A stretch of 64,000 nt of DNA from Dysgonomonas sp. 25 (GCF_010501075.1 NZ_QVMN01000004.1:247847-311846), one strand, 5' to 3'. Numbered from the stretch's first letter, positions 29,855-39,080 are shown. Made by a program: numbers and translations. Notes: a model not told the origin generated them from the sequence alone.

Positions 29855-29992
29855 ATGAATAAATGGATTAATGTATTTTTAATATTTTGTCTTTTTGTAC
29901 TTTTCTTTTTTTACCCCCTGTATATAGAAAATATCCGTAACTTTGTAATAGAAAAATATAAGGATTGGGCCAAAAATAAAAATCATGTCTAA
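29855..29992 (+). CDS. 45-residue single-pass membrane ORF overlapping gmhA
   Basis: An ATG at 29855 opens 45 codons, giving a product that begins MNKWINVFLIFCLF, has one hydrophobic segment (about 5-23) and ends in a basic tail with [11 protein letters not shown]. The stop lies 5 nt inside gmhA (8-bp overlap including the gmhA ATG), so translation of gmhA may be coupled to it. I know no family for it. The remaining 185 bp between the acyltransferase stop and this ORF show no gene. Confidence 0.5.
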   Translation: MNKWINVFLIFCLFVLFFFYPLYIENIRNFVIEKYKDWAKNKNHV

Positions 29993-30581
29993 GAATATTA
30001 TAACAAACCAGATAAAATCCTCTATTGAGGTCAAACAAGCTATTTTGCATGACCCACGATTGATAGAGGATATAGAGAAAGCCGCCGAAGTAGTGACGAA
30101 GGCTTATCAGAATGGGAAGAAAACCTTACTCGCCGGAAATGGTGGTAGTGCAGCAGATGCGCAGCATATTGCCGGAGAGTTTGTGAGTCGTTTCTATTTT
30201 GACCGCCCGGGAATCCCGTCAATCGCACTTACAACAGACACTTCGATTCTTACGGCTATAGGAAATGACTATGGATATGAGAAACTTTTCTCTCGTCAGG
30301 TACAAGCTTTAGGCAACGAAGGCGATATCTTTATCGGGATATCTACCTCCGGTAATTCGCCGAATGTTATTGCGGCACTCGAAGAATGCAAGAAGAAAGG
30401 TATCTATACAATCGGATTAACAGGACAAGCTGGAGGAAAAATGGCTGAACTATGTGATATCACGATCAAAGTTCCGTCTATGGAAACGCCTCGTATCCAA
30501 GAATCACATATTCTTATCGGGCATATTATATGCTGCATAGTTGAGGATATTATTTTTAATCACCTAAAGCCTCAGAAATAG
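29985..30581 (+). CDS. gmhA: D-sedoheptulose 7-phosphate isomerase
   Basis: GmhA converts sedoheptulose 7-phosphate to D-glycero-D-manno-heptose 7-phosphate, the first step to activated heptose. The 198-residue SIS-domain protein has [16 protein letters not shown] (51-66) with the zinc/active-site residues H61 and E65, then [14 protein letters not shown] and [11 protein letters not shown]. The hddA gene follows after 2 bp. The DNA is less AT-rich than the glycosyltransferase block before it. Confidence 0.95.
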   Translation: MSKNIITNQIKSSIEVKQAILHDPRLIEDIEKAAEVVTKAYQNGKKTLLAGNGGSAADAQHIAGEFVSRFYFDRPGIPSIALTTDTSILTAIGNDYGYEKLFSRQVQALGNEGDIFIGISTSGNSPNVIAALEECKKKGIYTIGLTGQAGGKMAELCDITIKVPSMETPRIQESHILIGHIICCIVEDIIFNHLKPQK

Positions 30582-30583
30582 CT

Positions 30584-31624
30584 ATGATAATACGTTCAAA
30601 AGCCCCACTGCGATTAGGTTTAGCCGGAGGAGGAAGTGATGTCTCCCCCTATAGCGACGAATATGGTGGTTCCATCTTGAATGCGACAATCAGTCTGTAT
30701 GCATATTGTACGATCGAAGAGACCGAAGATGGGAAAGTTTCCTTAAATGCTCCGGATATAAATACTTCGGCTACTTATCCGGTAGCATCACAACTTCCGA
30801 TAGATGGTTGCCTGGATTTGCATAAGGCTGTCTACAACCGTATTGTCAGAGATTATAATATAGACCCTTGTTCGTTCGCAATAACTACCTATTCCGATGC
30901 ACCTCCGGGAAGCGGTCTGGGTTCTTCCTCAACTATGGTCGTTGCCATTATAAAAGCTTTCTGTGAGTGGTTTAACCTGCCTCTTGGAGAATATGAAATG
31001 GCTCGTCTCGCATACGAGGTAGAACGTATCGACCTAAAGTTGAGTGGAGGGAAACAAGACCAATATGCGGCCACATTTGGTGGATTCAATTTTATGGAGT
31101 TCAAAAAAGATGATCAGGTTATTGTCAATCCTCTTCGGATTAAGCAATGGGTTATAGATGAACTCGAATCTTCTATTATTCTGTATTATACGGGAGCTTC
31201 GCGCGAATCGGCTAAGATTATAGATGAACAGAAAAAGAATACCGAATCGAAGAATGTTATTGCCATTGAAGCTATGCACCGTATTAAGCAAAGCTCAATA
31301 GATATGAAGGAAGCAATACTCAAAGGAGATATCGCCAGCTTTGCCCGGATATTGGGGCAAGCTTGGGAAGATAAGAAGAAAATGGCTTCGTCGATATCTA
31401 ACAGTCATATAGACGACATCTTTCGGGTGGCTATCGATGCCGGAGCCATAACCGGTAAAATATCAGGTGCAGGTGGTGGCGGATTCATTATCTTTGTGGT
31501 GGAACCAACGAAAAGGATAAATGTAATTAATGCCTTAAACCGTCTTGATGGAAGGGTGGTTGATTTCCTCTTCACAAAAGGTGGTTGCCACGGCTGGAAA
31601 CTATATCAGAAAAGCCTTTGCTAA
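30584..31624 (+). CDS. hddA: D-glycero-D-manno-heptose 7-phosphate kinase (GHMP family)
   Basis: This 346-residue GHMP kinase phosphorylates heptose 7-phosphate at C1. Motif 1 reads [18 protein letters not shown], the phosphate loop reads [11 protein letters not shown] (106-116), and motif 3 reads [14 protein letters not shown] near residue 300. The LAGGGSD start and pairing with gmhA point to HddA of the GDP-heptose route, not to HldE of the ADP-heptose route. The expected phosphatase (GmhB) and guanylyltransferase (HddC) are not in the window. Confidence 0.88.
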   Translation: MIIRSKAPLRLGLAGGGSDVSPYSDEYGGSILNATISLYAYCTIEETEDGKVSLNAPDINTSATYPVASQLPIDGCLDLHKAVYNRIVRDYNIDPCSFAITTYSDAPPGSGLGSSSTMVVAIIKAFCEWFNLPLGEYEMARLAYEVERIDLKLSGGKQDQYAATFGGFNFMEFKKDDQVIVNPLRIKQWVIDELESSIILYYTGASRESAKIIDEQKKNTESKNVIAIEAMHRIKQSSIDMKEAILKGDIASFARILGQAWEDKKKMASSISNSHIDDIFRVAIDAGAITGKISGAGGGGFIIFVVEPTKRINVINALNRLDGRVVDFLFTKGGCHGWKLYQKSLC

Positions 31625-31651
31625 ATAAGATAGCATGATATATAAGACAGG

Positions 31652-31680
31652 AGGAGGCTAAGCGGTCTCCTTTAATCTTT
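31652..31680 (+). terminator. Terminator after hddA
   Basis: AGGAGGC pairs with GTCTCCT (one G-T pair) around a 6-nt loop, followed by a T-rich run. It ends the first polysaccharide locus. Confidence 0.6.
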
Positions 31681-31695
31681 TTTACAAAATAAACT

Positions 31696-31726
31696 TTTAC
31701 TCATCATTGATGTTTCCTTATCTTTG
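31696..31726 (+). promoter_or_regulatory. Promoter of the SLC13-type transporter
   Basis: TATCTTTG at 31719-31726 is a full -7 match, and TTTA at 31696-31699 stands at 19 bp spacing as a near -33 match. Confidence 0.6.
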
Positions 31727-31759
31727 CATTAACAAAGACGCTAATTAACAAGAATATCT

Positions 31760-33616
31760 ATGACACTATCAACCATCTTCTCACCGATGAACATTACGCT
31801 AATCATCCTTGTGCTGACGGCTTTTTTCTTTATGCGGGGAAAAGTTCGTTCCGATTTGGTTGCGATTTGTTCAATGCTCGCCTTAGTAATATTCGGTATT
31901 ATCTCTCCAACCCAAGCTTTGGAAGGATTCTCCAGCTCGGTAGTTATTATGATGGTAGGGCTTTTTGTTGTAGGAGCTGCGATCTTCCGGACGGGTTTGG
32001 CCAAAATGATTAGTAGCCGTATCCTCCGTCTGGCAGGGAATAGCGAGAACAAGCTTTTTATACTTGTTATGCTCGTCACAGCTGCAGTAGGTGCATTTGT
32101 GAGTAATACGGGAACGGTCGCAGTTATGATGCCGATAGTGGTCAGTATGGCTGCCAGCGCTAATATCGACTCGCGCCGTTATCTGATGCCTTTGGCTTTT
32201 GCCAGTAGTATGGGGCTATTTACTTTGATCAGTACTCCGCCCAACCTTGTGATTCAGGAAACCCTTACGAGCAATAATCAGGAGCCTTTGGCTTTCTTTT
32301 CTTTTGCTCCTGTGGGATTTGTTTGCCTCACGGTAGGTGTTGTGGTATTGTTCTTCCTCAGTAAGCTATTGGTGTCGAAGAAAGATACTTCGGTAAACAA
32401 GGATAAGAAAGGCCGTTCATTGGCCGACTTAGTTGCATCTTATAATCTGGCACAACAATCGTATAGGATTGATGTGACTTCCGATTCTTCATTGCTGAAT
32501 AAGACGCTTGCCGAATCAAGAATTGCATCCCTGTACAATATCTCGATTGTGAAGATTGTCCGTAGAGACAAAGCATATCGTTTCCGGAAAGTCTATATCG
32601 AAGAGGTTGCCGGGCCGAAATCGGTAATCATGAAAGATGATATTCTCTATTGTCAGGGAGATAAGGAGAATATCGACCGTTTCGTATCAGACAATAACTT
32701 TTCTATCAACCAGGATCCTGCCCGCGAAGGCTTTACTGGTTTCCAGGAATCGGGAATTGCCGAAGTGTTTATTATGCCTAACTCCCGCTTGATAAACCGT
32801 ACGATTGCCGAGATACAGTTTCGCGAGGAGTATAATGTAAATGTGTTGGGTATCCAACATGACAGGGAGTATCAGATGAACGAGATCAAAGATGTAAAGC
32901 TGAAATCAGGCGATGCTCTCTTGGTGCAGGGTACTTGGGAAGACCTTGCCCGCTTAGATGACAGGCAAAGCGATCTTGTATTGGTTGGCCAACCTTTGCA
33001 GGAGGCTTCTAAAGTGACTTTAGACCAAAAAGCTCCTATCGCAGCGGCTATCATGGTCTTGATGATTACTGCAATGGTGACCAATGTTGTAGCTCCCGTA
33101 ATAGCCGTGCTTGTGGCTGCCGTACTGATGGTTGTTACGGGCTGCCTGCGAAACATGAAGGAGGCATACGATAATATCAACTGGGAAAGTATTGTACTCA
33201 TCGGTGCTATGATGCCGATGGCTGCTGCATTCTCCAATACGGGGGTAGATAAACTCATCTCTGGGGCATTGGTAACTTATCTGGGCGATGTCAGCCCTTA
33301 TGCCCTGCTTGCCGGTATCTATTTCTGTACATCCATACTCACCTTGTTTATCAGTAATACCGCTACGGCTATTCTTTTCGCGCCGATTGCCATGCAGGCT
33401 GCTCTTACGATGAAAGTGAGTCCATTGCCGATGCTCTTTGCTGTGGCAGTAGCTGCGAGTATGTGCTTTGCATCGCCGTTCTCCACGCCGCCGAATGCTT
33501 TGGTGATGTCAGCCGGAAGGTATACCTTTTCGGATTATATCAAAGTCGGGTTGCCTCTACAGATAATTATGGGGATAGTAATGGTATTGGTGCTGCCGCT
33601 TATCTTCCCTTTCTAA
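31760..33616 (+). CDS. SLC13/DASS-type anion transporter with two TrkA-C (RCK_C) domains
   Basis: This 618-residue inner-membrane transporter has two halves of about five to six membrane segments each around a central cytoplasmic region (about 215-410) with two TrkA-C domains. The paired signature motifs of the DASS family are present: SNTGTV (115-120) with STPPN (158-162), and SNTATA with STPPNAL in the C-terminal half. The family carries dicarboxylates, sulfate or similar anions, usually with sodium. The TrkA-C domains may bind a ligand that regulates transport. Its 3' end overlaps the convergent msrC gene by 4 bp. Confidence 0.9.
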   Translation: MTLSTIFSPMNITLIILVLTAFFFMRGKVRSDLVAICSMLALVIFGIISPTQALEGFSSSVVIMMVGLFVVGAAIFRTGLAKMISSRILRLAGNSENKLFILVMLVTAAVGAFVSNTGTVAVMMPIVVSMAASANIDSRRYLMPLAFASSMGLFTLISTPPNLVIQETLTSNNQEPLAFFSFAPVGFVCLTVGVVVLFFLSKLLVSKKDTSVNKDKKGRSLADLVASYNLAQQSYRIDVTSDSSLLNKTLAESRIASLYNISIVKIVRRDKAYRFRKVYIEEVAGPKSVIMKDDILYCQGDKENIDRFVSDNNFSINQDPAREGFTGFQESGIAEVFIMPNSRLINRTIAEIQFREEYNVNVLGIQHDREYQMNEIKDVKLKSGDALLVQGTWEDLARLDDRQSDLVLVGQPLQEASKVTLDQKAPIAAAIMVLMITAMVTNVVAPVIAVLVAAVLMVVTGCLRNMKEAYDNINWESIVLIGAMMPMAAAFSNTGVDKLISGALVTYLGDVSPYALLAGIYFCTSILTLFISNTATAILFAPIAMQAALTMKVSPLPMLFAVAVAASMCFASPFSTPPNALVMSAGRYTFSDYIKVGLPLQIIMGIVMVLVLPLIFPF

Positions 33617-34110
33617 ACGCTGTATTTATCCAGATTGGCTTCGATGATGCAGGCTAATATTTCTAAGTAGCCTCCGTCTATCTCGTCAAAATGGGCTAAG
33701 TGTTCGCTGTCAATATCTAAGATGGCAACTACCTTGCTGTTTCTGCGTATGGGTACGACTATTTCCGAACGGGAGGCGCTATCGCACGCAATGTGTCCTT
33801 CGAACTGCTCGACATCGGGGACGATAATTGTTCTGTTTTCTTTCCATGCCGTTCCGCAAACACCTTTTCCGTATTTGATTCGGGTGCAGGCAATTGTCCC
33901 CTGAAAAGGGCCTAAGACCAGTTCTTCGCCTTTGGCAAAATAGAACCCCACCCAGAAGAAGCCGAATGTCTGCTTCAAAGCGGCGGCTATATTGGCATAG
34001 TTGGCAATTGCATCCGGTTCCCCTTCGATTAAAGCCTTTAACTGTGGGAGAAGATGCTGATATTGTTCCTCGCGGGAGGAAGCCGTTAATGTAGATAGAT
34101 GTTCTGCCAT
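33613..34110 (-). CDS. msrC: Free methionine-(R)-sulfoxide reductase (GAF domain)
   Basis: This 165-residue GAF-domain protein (YebR/fRMsr) reduces free methionine-R-sulfoxide. The three active-site cysteines are in the family positions: IACTRI (C75), GVCGTAW (C85) and HIACDSAS (C109). The aromatic FGFFWVGFYF and LDIDSEHLAHFDEID segments also match. The ATG shares its A with the stop codon of the upstream wzi-like gene, so the two are one unit. Confidence 0.95.
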   Translation of the reverse strand: MAEHLSTLTASSREEQYQHLLPQLKALIEGEPDAIANYANIAAALKQTFGFFWVGFYFAKGEELVLGPFQGTIACTRIKYGKGVCGTAWKENRTIIVPDVEQFEGHIACDSASRSEIVVPIRRNSKVVAILDIDSEHLAHFDEIDGGYLEILACIIEANLDKYSV

Positions 34111-35573
34111 TATTTGATATTGAATTCCTTTGATATTTTGAACTGTACACCTAAGTTTTTGCCTATAAACATGTTGGAGTTGTCATACGCTACTCCGCCA
34201 CAGAATTTCCAGCCATCCAGACTTGGATTCGAATATCGCAATTCGACGGAAGACATAAAGTCTTTAGCTTTTTTAGGTAGTTTTCGCAAAGGTGTTCCAT
34301 AGCCCTGCGAGTAGGTAACGAGCGCCTTGTACGATAAATTCTCGTGTAGCCAACCTTCCGCTCCTAAGTGATAAGCGGCTATTTGGCTATTCAATATCGC
34401 GAGACTTTTACCTTTATAATACACAGGCGAGGTCAGTAGCGGATTTCCGGTCACAAAACCGTGGTGCTGGTTAGAGATATAGCTCCAGTTATTATAGTAA
34501 TCGTCTGCCGTACTGATATGTATCCAGTTCCCGTCTTCGTCGTATTCCCTTGGTCCGGATTGATGTCTGGTATAAACAAATTCGAACAGGATAGTCGATA
34601 ACAGTTGCTTTTTATTGAAGTTGTATTCTACTCCGTATGTCCCGTCCGGATAGTTCATATACTCGATTCCCGAACGATCGTCGAAGAAGTGTTCGTAGAA
34701 AATCCGAAGACTGGAATTGTTTTTGAAGTTATAATTGAATACTAAGTGGTAGCTCCCCCAAGTCTCGCCCAATCTGTTTATCTGGTCTTCGTCTCTTGCA
34801 TCTCCTCCTCCCGAACGGTGTGTAAACACCTTGAACATATCTTTCAAACTATGCGGATTAGAATAGCTCAGGGTATCGTTGTCATATCTGTCTCCGCCCC
34901 ATTGGGTAGCAATCTCGACACCGGCAATCAGGTTCCATGCCGATTGTGGCTTTTCGAGTTTCATATACAGGTATTTATGATGGAACAGGGCATTTTTCAG
35001 ATAAGTGCCATTTCCGGCTTTATTCCTGTAATCATTGTCGGTATAGAAGCCGTACGAAACACCGCCCATAAACGACAAGCTATTTTTGGTAAAAGGAAGC
35101 GGAATAAATTCCTTTGTCGAAAGTTCGGCTTGCGGGATTGGTCTGTAATTGTTGGAAAGGCTTAACCCACCAGTCGAAAGGCTGTTGTTTCGGAAAAGCA
35201 TTTTTCGTTCTTTTTGTCCCAAGGATAATCCGATTTTCTGATATTTCAGGTCGAGATACAGCTGCTGCACAAATACATCCGATTCCAGGTTATTGGCTAT
35301 AATGAAATCCCCTCCTGCCGAAACGCCTATTTTCGAGATAGACTTGTCTACGAAAATTCCGGCGCGCAGGTATTGGTTGTTCCGTTCGTGCCAGCCGATT
35401 CCATATTGGTTGTTGATCATCCAGAAAGGTGCATTATCGCCTGTGGTAAAGATACCCGAAGCTTCTGTCTTTATCAGGATTTCATTATCCGGCTCTTTGT
35501 CGAGAAACTGCGCATGAATGGACGCAAAAGGAAAAAACAATAACAGTATCGATAGTTTCAAATATTTGTTCAT
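34110..35573 (-). CDS. Capsule assembly Wzi family outer membrane protein
   Basis: This 487-residue protein has a signal peptide (ending ASIHAQ) and then many alternating short beta strands separated by polar turns, as in an outer-membrane barrel. FTTGDNAPFWMINNQYG and LSLGQKERKMLF are typical of the Wzi family. In E. coli, Wzi is a lectin barrel that anchors capsule on the cell surface. Here it lies between the two polysaccharide loci and could serve either one. It ends in a basic-aromatic strand. Cotranscribed with msrC. Confidence 0.88.
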   Translation of the reverse strand: MNKYLKLSILLLFFPFASIHAQFLDKEPDNEILIKTEASGIFTTGDNAPFWMINNQYGIGWHERNNQYLRAGIFVDKSISKIGVSAGGDFIIANNLESDVFVQQLYLDLKYQKIGLSLGQKERKMLFRNNSLSTGGLSLSNNYRPIPQAELSTKEFIPLPFTKNSLSFMGGVSYGFYTDNDYRNKAGNGTYLKNALFHHKYLYMKLEKPQSAWNLIAGVEIATQWGGDRYDNDTLSYSNPHSLKDMFKVFTHRSGGGDARDEDQINRLGETWGSYHLVFNYNFKNNSSLRIFYEHFFDDRSGIEYMNYPDGTYGVEYNFNKKQLLSTILFEFVYTRHQSGPREYDEDGNWIHISTADDYYNNWSYISNQHHGFVTGNPLLTSPVYYKGKSLAILNSQIAAYHLGAEGWLHENLSYKALVTYSQGYGTPLRKLPKKAKDFMSSVELRYSNPSLDGWKFCGGVAYDNSNMFIGKNLGVQFKISKEFNIK

Positions 35574-35641
35574 AAGTTATAATTATAGAGGTCGATTGGC
35601 ATATTCTCTTGGTCGAGATTCGTATGTAATGGATTGATGCA

Positions 35642-35673
35642 CAAAAGTAAGATTTCTTCTTGCTTCGAGCAAG
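35642..35673 (-). promoter_or_regulatory. Promoter of the wzi-msrC unit
   Basis: On the minus strand TACTTTTG (35649-35642) fits TAnnTTTG, and CTTG (35673-35670) stands 20 bp before it as a near -33 match. Confidence 0.6.
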
Positions 35674-35957
35674 TATATTGACTATTAATTTTATCAACCG
35701 AAAAAGTGACAATCGTGTCCATATTTTGTATTAGACTTGTTGTTTTTTTTATGAGTCGTATTTTTCTGCTTTTTGACCACGAAGCCTACAACGTTTTTAA
35801 AGAAATGCTTTTCTCATCAGTTGTTAACTTGCCTAATCGCCTACCTGTCAACCGATAAATAAATATAGATAAATTTGCAACTATAATTCGACAGCTAATT
35901 CACATTTTTAACTCTTTTATAAGGGCTTTTTTGTTTTTCCGATTCGTCGAAAAGTGA

Positions 35958-35965
35958 TATATTTG
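35958..35965 (+). promoter_or_regulatory. -7 box immediately before the HU-CCDC81/SPOR gene
   Basis: TATATTTG is a full -7 match but ends only 4 bp before the ATG at 35970. If used, the transcript would start at or inside the first codons, giving a leaderless mRNA. The -33 element is weak. Confidence 0.4.
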
Positions 35966-35969
35966 TACT

Positions 35970-36896
35970 ATGGAATATCAGATTGCGGATTATATCAACT
36001 ACTTGCTTTTCTCGCACGATTGTGTGATTGTTCCCGGATTCGGGGGCTTTATTCTCAATCGCGAAGAGGCTGTGTATGAGGGTAAACGATTAACCGCACC
36101 TAAACTGTCGATAACGTTTAATCAGGAGCTCCGGCACAACGACGGCATATTGGTAACTCATTGCCAGACAAAGGAAAATATATCGTACGATGCTGCGTAT
36201 AAAAAGATAAAGGCTGCTGTTGCAAAAATCAATCTCGATCTGAAACAGGGCAACAGGGTTGTGATGGGCAAAGTAGGTGTCTTTTATCTGAATGATAATC
36301 AAGCAGTCTCATTCGAGCCGAACAGTGCTTATATCCATCCCGATTATATAGGATTGAGCGAAGTGCGTCTGAATCCGCTTGCTTTTATGGTGGAAGAAGA
36401 TACACCTTTGAGAAAGAGAAGCCGTTGGAGCTATATCGCTGCGGCAGCAGTAGTTGCGTTGTTCTTTATTTCGCCTTCCCTTCATATTGGCGAACAGAAT
36501 GTTTCTGTGGGACAGCAGGCCGATTTTTCCCATTTGCTGATGACTACTTCTCCGGCAAATACAGCTAAAGATGCGGAAGTACCATCCGAAACAGCTGCCG
36601 TAACCTCCACTCTTGTGGAAAACGTTTCAGTCGAAATGCCTCAGGCGCAAAAAACGTCGTTGCGGACATATTATATTGTGGTTGCGAGCGAGACATCGAA
36701 GCGAAGAACAGATATCCTGCTGAATAAGATACAAAAAGACTTTCCTGACGCGGCTATGCTGAAATCGTCCGAACGGTACCGCTTGTATGCCGCTTCGTTT
36801 GATGATAAGGATATGGCAGAAGATTATCTGCAGACTTTTCGAAAAGAATATCCCAAATACAAAAATGCCTGGCTGCTTTCGCTGCGGAACAGATAA
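35970..36896 (+). CDS. HU-CCDC81 and SPOR domain protein
   Basis: This 308-residue protein has the Bacteroidetes architecture of an N-terminal HU-CCDC81 pair (IADYINYLLFSHDCVIVPGFGGFI, then an HU-like region to about 140), one membrane segment (about 151-168), a linker and a C-terminal SPOR domain (about 230-306, TYYIVVASETSKRRTDIL). SPOR domains bind glycan strands stripped of stem peptides at division sites, so the protein may link the cytoplasm or nucleoid to the septal wall. The start is fixed by the conserved beginning of the first domain. Confidence 0.9.
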   Translation: MEYQIADYINYLLFSHDCVIVPGFGGFILNREEAVYEGKRLTAPKLSITFNQELRHNDGILVTHCQTKENISYDAAYKKIKAAVAKINLDLKQGNRVVMGKVGVFYLNDNQAVSFEPNSAYIHPDYIGLSEVRLNPLAFMVEEDTPLRKRSRWSYIAAAAVVALFFISPSLHIGEQNVSVGQQADFSHLLMTTSPANTAKDAEVPSETAAVTSTLVENVSVEMPQAQKTSLRTYYIVVASETSKRRTDILLNKIQKDFPDAAMLKSSERYRLYAASFDDKDMAEDYLQTFRKEYPKYKNAWLLSLRNR

Positions 36897-36900
36897 GAAG

Positions 36901-36930
36901 AAAGCCGGAATAATCCGGCTTTTATTTTTT
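36901..36930 (+). terminator. Terminator between the SPOR gene and upp
   Basis: A 9-bp perfect stem (AAAGCCGGA / TCCGGCTTT) with an ATAA loop is followed by a T-rich run on the plus strand. The A-rich sequence on the other side could let it serve upp too. Confidence 0.8.
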
Positions 36931-36944
36931 ATTGCTTGCAGCGA

Positions 36945-37604
36945 TTAGGAATCCTTCTCACCGTAGGCTAAATCTCCTGCATCCCCTAATCCGGGAACGA
37001 TGTATGCATGGCTGTCCAGTTCGGGATCGATAGCAGCCGCCCAGATAGTTGTCTTTGCCTGTGGGAAGTTTTTAGCGCAATAGTCGATTGCCTGCTGGCT
37101 GGCTATGATGGTTGCTATATGGATATGCTTGGGCTGCCCTTTGGTCAGGATAGCCTGATAAGATAAATCCATACTTCCTCCCGTTGCCAACATCGGGTCG
37201 GTGAGGATAAGTACTTTTCCTTCTACCTTTGGCGAGGCGATGTATTCGATGTGGATATGGAAACTCTCATGGTTTTCCCTATACTTGCGGTATGCCGATA
37301 CAAAAGCATTCTCGGCATTGTCGAAGCAATTGATAAACCCATGATGGAATGCCAGTCCCGCACGCAGGATTGTGCCAATGACGATGGCATCCGTCGGAAC
37401 ATTAGTAACAGATGTTCCGAGTGGAGTCTGTGTTTCGAGTGGAGTATATTCTAATCTTTTGCTTATTTCGTAAGCCATAACTTCGCCTATCCGCTCTATG
37501 TTTCGGCGGAAGCGCATGCTGTCTTTCTGGATGTGGATATCGCGTAGTTCGCTCACAAATTTGTTGAGTATCGTGTTTTGTTCCGATAAATTGATAATTT
37601 CCAT
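36945..37604 (-). CDS. upp: Uracil phosphoribosyltransferase
   Basis: UPRT salvages uracil to UMP using PRPP. The 219-residue product has the PRPP loop LTDPMLATGGSM (about 134-145), GTILRAGLAF (about 77-86) and a C-terminal YIVPGLGDAGDLAYG, which binds uracil. The frame is open 63 bp further upstream, but MEIINLSEQNTILNKF at 37604 matches the usual UPRT start. It faces the SPOR gene across a terminator and shares a promoter region with the divergent methyltransferase gene. Confidence 0.95.
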   Translation of the reverse strand: MEIINLSEQNTILNKFVSELRDIHIQKDSMRFRRNIERIGEVMAYEISKRLEYTPLETQTPLGTSVTNVPTDAIVIGTILRAGLAFHHGFINCFDNAENAFVSAYRKYRENHESFHIHIEYIASPKVEGKVLILTDPMLATGGSMDLSYQAILTKGQPKHIHIATIIASQQAIDYCAKNFPQAKTTIWAAAIDPELDSHAYIVPGLGDAGDLAYGEKDS

Positions 37605-37669
37605 GTAGTATTTCTTTATAATTTTGTCTATTATAGTAATTTCAATATAGCCGATTGAAATAGGCAATA

Positions 37670-37687
37670 CAAAAATAGGTATTTTTG
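37670..37687. promoter_or_regulatory. Palindromic pair of -7 boxes shared by upp and the methyltransferase gene
   Basis: CAAAAATA-GG-TATTTTTG is a perfect 8-bp inverted repeat. The right half is a TAnnTTTG box for the plus strand; the left half is the same box for the minus strand. Neither side has a strong -33 element. Distances fit: 16 bp to the 37704 start and about 65 bp to the upp start. Confidence 0.5.
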
Positions 37688-37703
37688 CACAAAATATTGT
37701 TAT

Positions 37704-39074
37704 ATGAACCTACCTTCTGATTTTATAGGGCGCACAAAAAAAATATTAGGCGACGAATGGGAAGTTTTCCTTTCGGCGCTTTCCGAAGAATCTCCTGTCA
37801 GTATCCGCTTGAATAAAAGGAAGTACCACGCGGGCGATTTATCCTGCAATGCTGTTCCGTGGTCTGAGGGAGGCTATTATTTGCCGTCGCGTCCCTCGTT
37901 TACTTTCGATCCCTTATTTCATGCAGGATGCTATTATGTGCAGGAAGCCTCGTCTATGTTTATCGGTCAAGCTTTCAGTCAATACGTCAAAGGAGAGGTA
38001 AAAGTTCTGGACTTGTGCGCTGCCCCCGGAGGCAAATCGACGTTGATAGCCGATGCTATTCCCGAAGGTAGTTTGCTGGTTGCGAACGAAGTAATCCGTT
38101 CGCGGGCGAATATCTTGTCGGAGAATATAACCAAGTGGGGCAATGAGCATGTTGTGGCAACGAATAACGATCCGGCGAAGATAGGTGAACTGACGCACTT
38201 TTTCGATGTCGTATTGGTCGATGCTCCATGCTCGGGCGAAGGTATGTTCCGCAAAGATGAGATTGCCATAAAAGAATGGTCGGTAGCCAATGTGCAATTG
38301 TGCAAAGAGCGCCAGCAGCGCATTGTAGCCGATGTATGGGCTGCCCTCAAACCGGGCGGACTGCTGATATATAGCACCTGCACCTATAATACGGATGAAA
38401 ACGAAGATAATGTACAATGGATTGCAGACGAGTTCGGCGCAGAGGTATTACCCGTGCAAACGGAGGTAGAGTGGGGGATAAGTGGTGCTAAAAAAGGGAA
38501 TCTCCCTGTTTACCGTTTCTTTCCGCACCGAACAAAAGGCGAAGGCTTCTTTATGGCACTACTCCGTAAGCCGGAAGGCGAAACTTATCAGCGGAGGGCG
38601 AAGAAAGATAAAGGCAAGGCAAAAGCCTCTGCCCCTCAATCGGTAAAGGGATATGTAGAGACTCCCGATAGTTTTGATTTTCTGCAAAGAAGAAATGACT
38701 GGTATGCTATCCCGAAGGCATACACCGAAGATATTCACTTCTTATTGCAGGAGCTAAATGTCATTTCGATGGGCATTCACTTGGGTGAGGAGAAGGGCAA
38801 AGATTTCCTGCCGGCTCATGGGTTGGCTATCTCAAACAAATTGAATAGGACGGCTTTTCCTGCTTATGAGGTGGACTGGCGGACAGCCATCGCGTACCTG
38901 AAAAGAGAACCGTTGTTGCTCGATGATCAGCCGAAAGGGTATATCCTGCTTACTTATAAGGGGATAGCTTTGGGTTTTGTGAAGAATATCGGGAACAGGG
39001 CTAATAACCTTTACCCGCAAGAGTGGCGTATCCGTTCGAATAACCTGCCGGCGAGCGAAATCACGGTCCTGTGA
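37704..39074 (+). CDS. rRNA cytosine-C5 methyltransferase, RsmF-like
   Basis: This 456-residue NOL1/NOP2/sun-family enzyme methylates cytosine C5 in RNA. The SAM-binding LDLCAAPGGKST (103-113) is followed by VLVDAPCSGEGMF with the release cysteine C176 and YSTCTYNTDENE with the catalytic cysteine C226. A C-terminal extension (about 330-456) resembles the PUA-like end of RsmF, which modifies C1407 of 16S rRNA. The exact target is inferred. Its end lies 6 bp from the convergent TonB_C gene with no clear terminator between them. Confidence 0.9.
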   Translation: MNLPSDFIGRTKKILGDEWEVFLSALSEESPVSIRLNKRKYHAGDLSCNAVPWSEGGYYLPSRPSFTFDPLFHAGCYYVQEASSMFIGQAFSQYVKGEVKVLDLCAAPGGKSTLIADAIPEGSLLVANEVIRSRANILSENITKWGNEHVVATNNDPAKIGELTHFFDVVLVDAPCSGEGMFRKDEIAIKEWSVANVQLCKERQQRIVADVWAALKPGGLLIYSTCTYNTDENEDNVQWIADEFGAEVLPVQTEVEWGISGAKKGNLPVYRFFPHRTKGEGFFMALLRKPEGETYQRRAKKDKGKAKASAPQSVKGYVETPDSFDFLQRRNDWYAIPKAYTEDIHFLLQELNVISMGIHLGEEKGKDFLPAHGLAISNKLNRTAFPAYEVDWRTAIAYLKREPLLLDDQPKGYILLTYKGIALGFVKNIGNRANNLYPQEWRIRSNNLPASEITVL

Positions 39075-39080
39075 TATAAG

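Larger units (their letters stand above)
35574..35969. other. 396-bp divergent intergenic region
   Basis: It holds promoter elements for the wzi-like gene on the minus strand and for the HU-CCDC81/SPOR gene on the plus strand. The middle part (about 35700-35860) shows no ORF of note and no clear repeat or RNA structure to my reading. Confidence 0.6.

Noticed and set aside
33613..33616. 4-bp overlap of convergent SLC13 and msrC ends
   Set aside because: Short convergent overlaps of stop codons are ordinary in compact genomes.
37605..37667. Longer start for upp
   Set aside because: The extra 21 residues are not conserved in UPRT, and they lie close to the candidate promoter; 37604 matches the family start.
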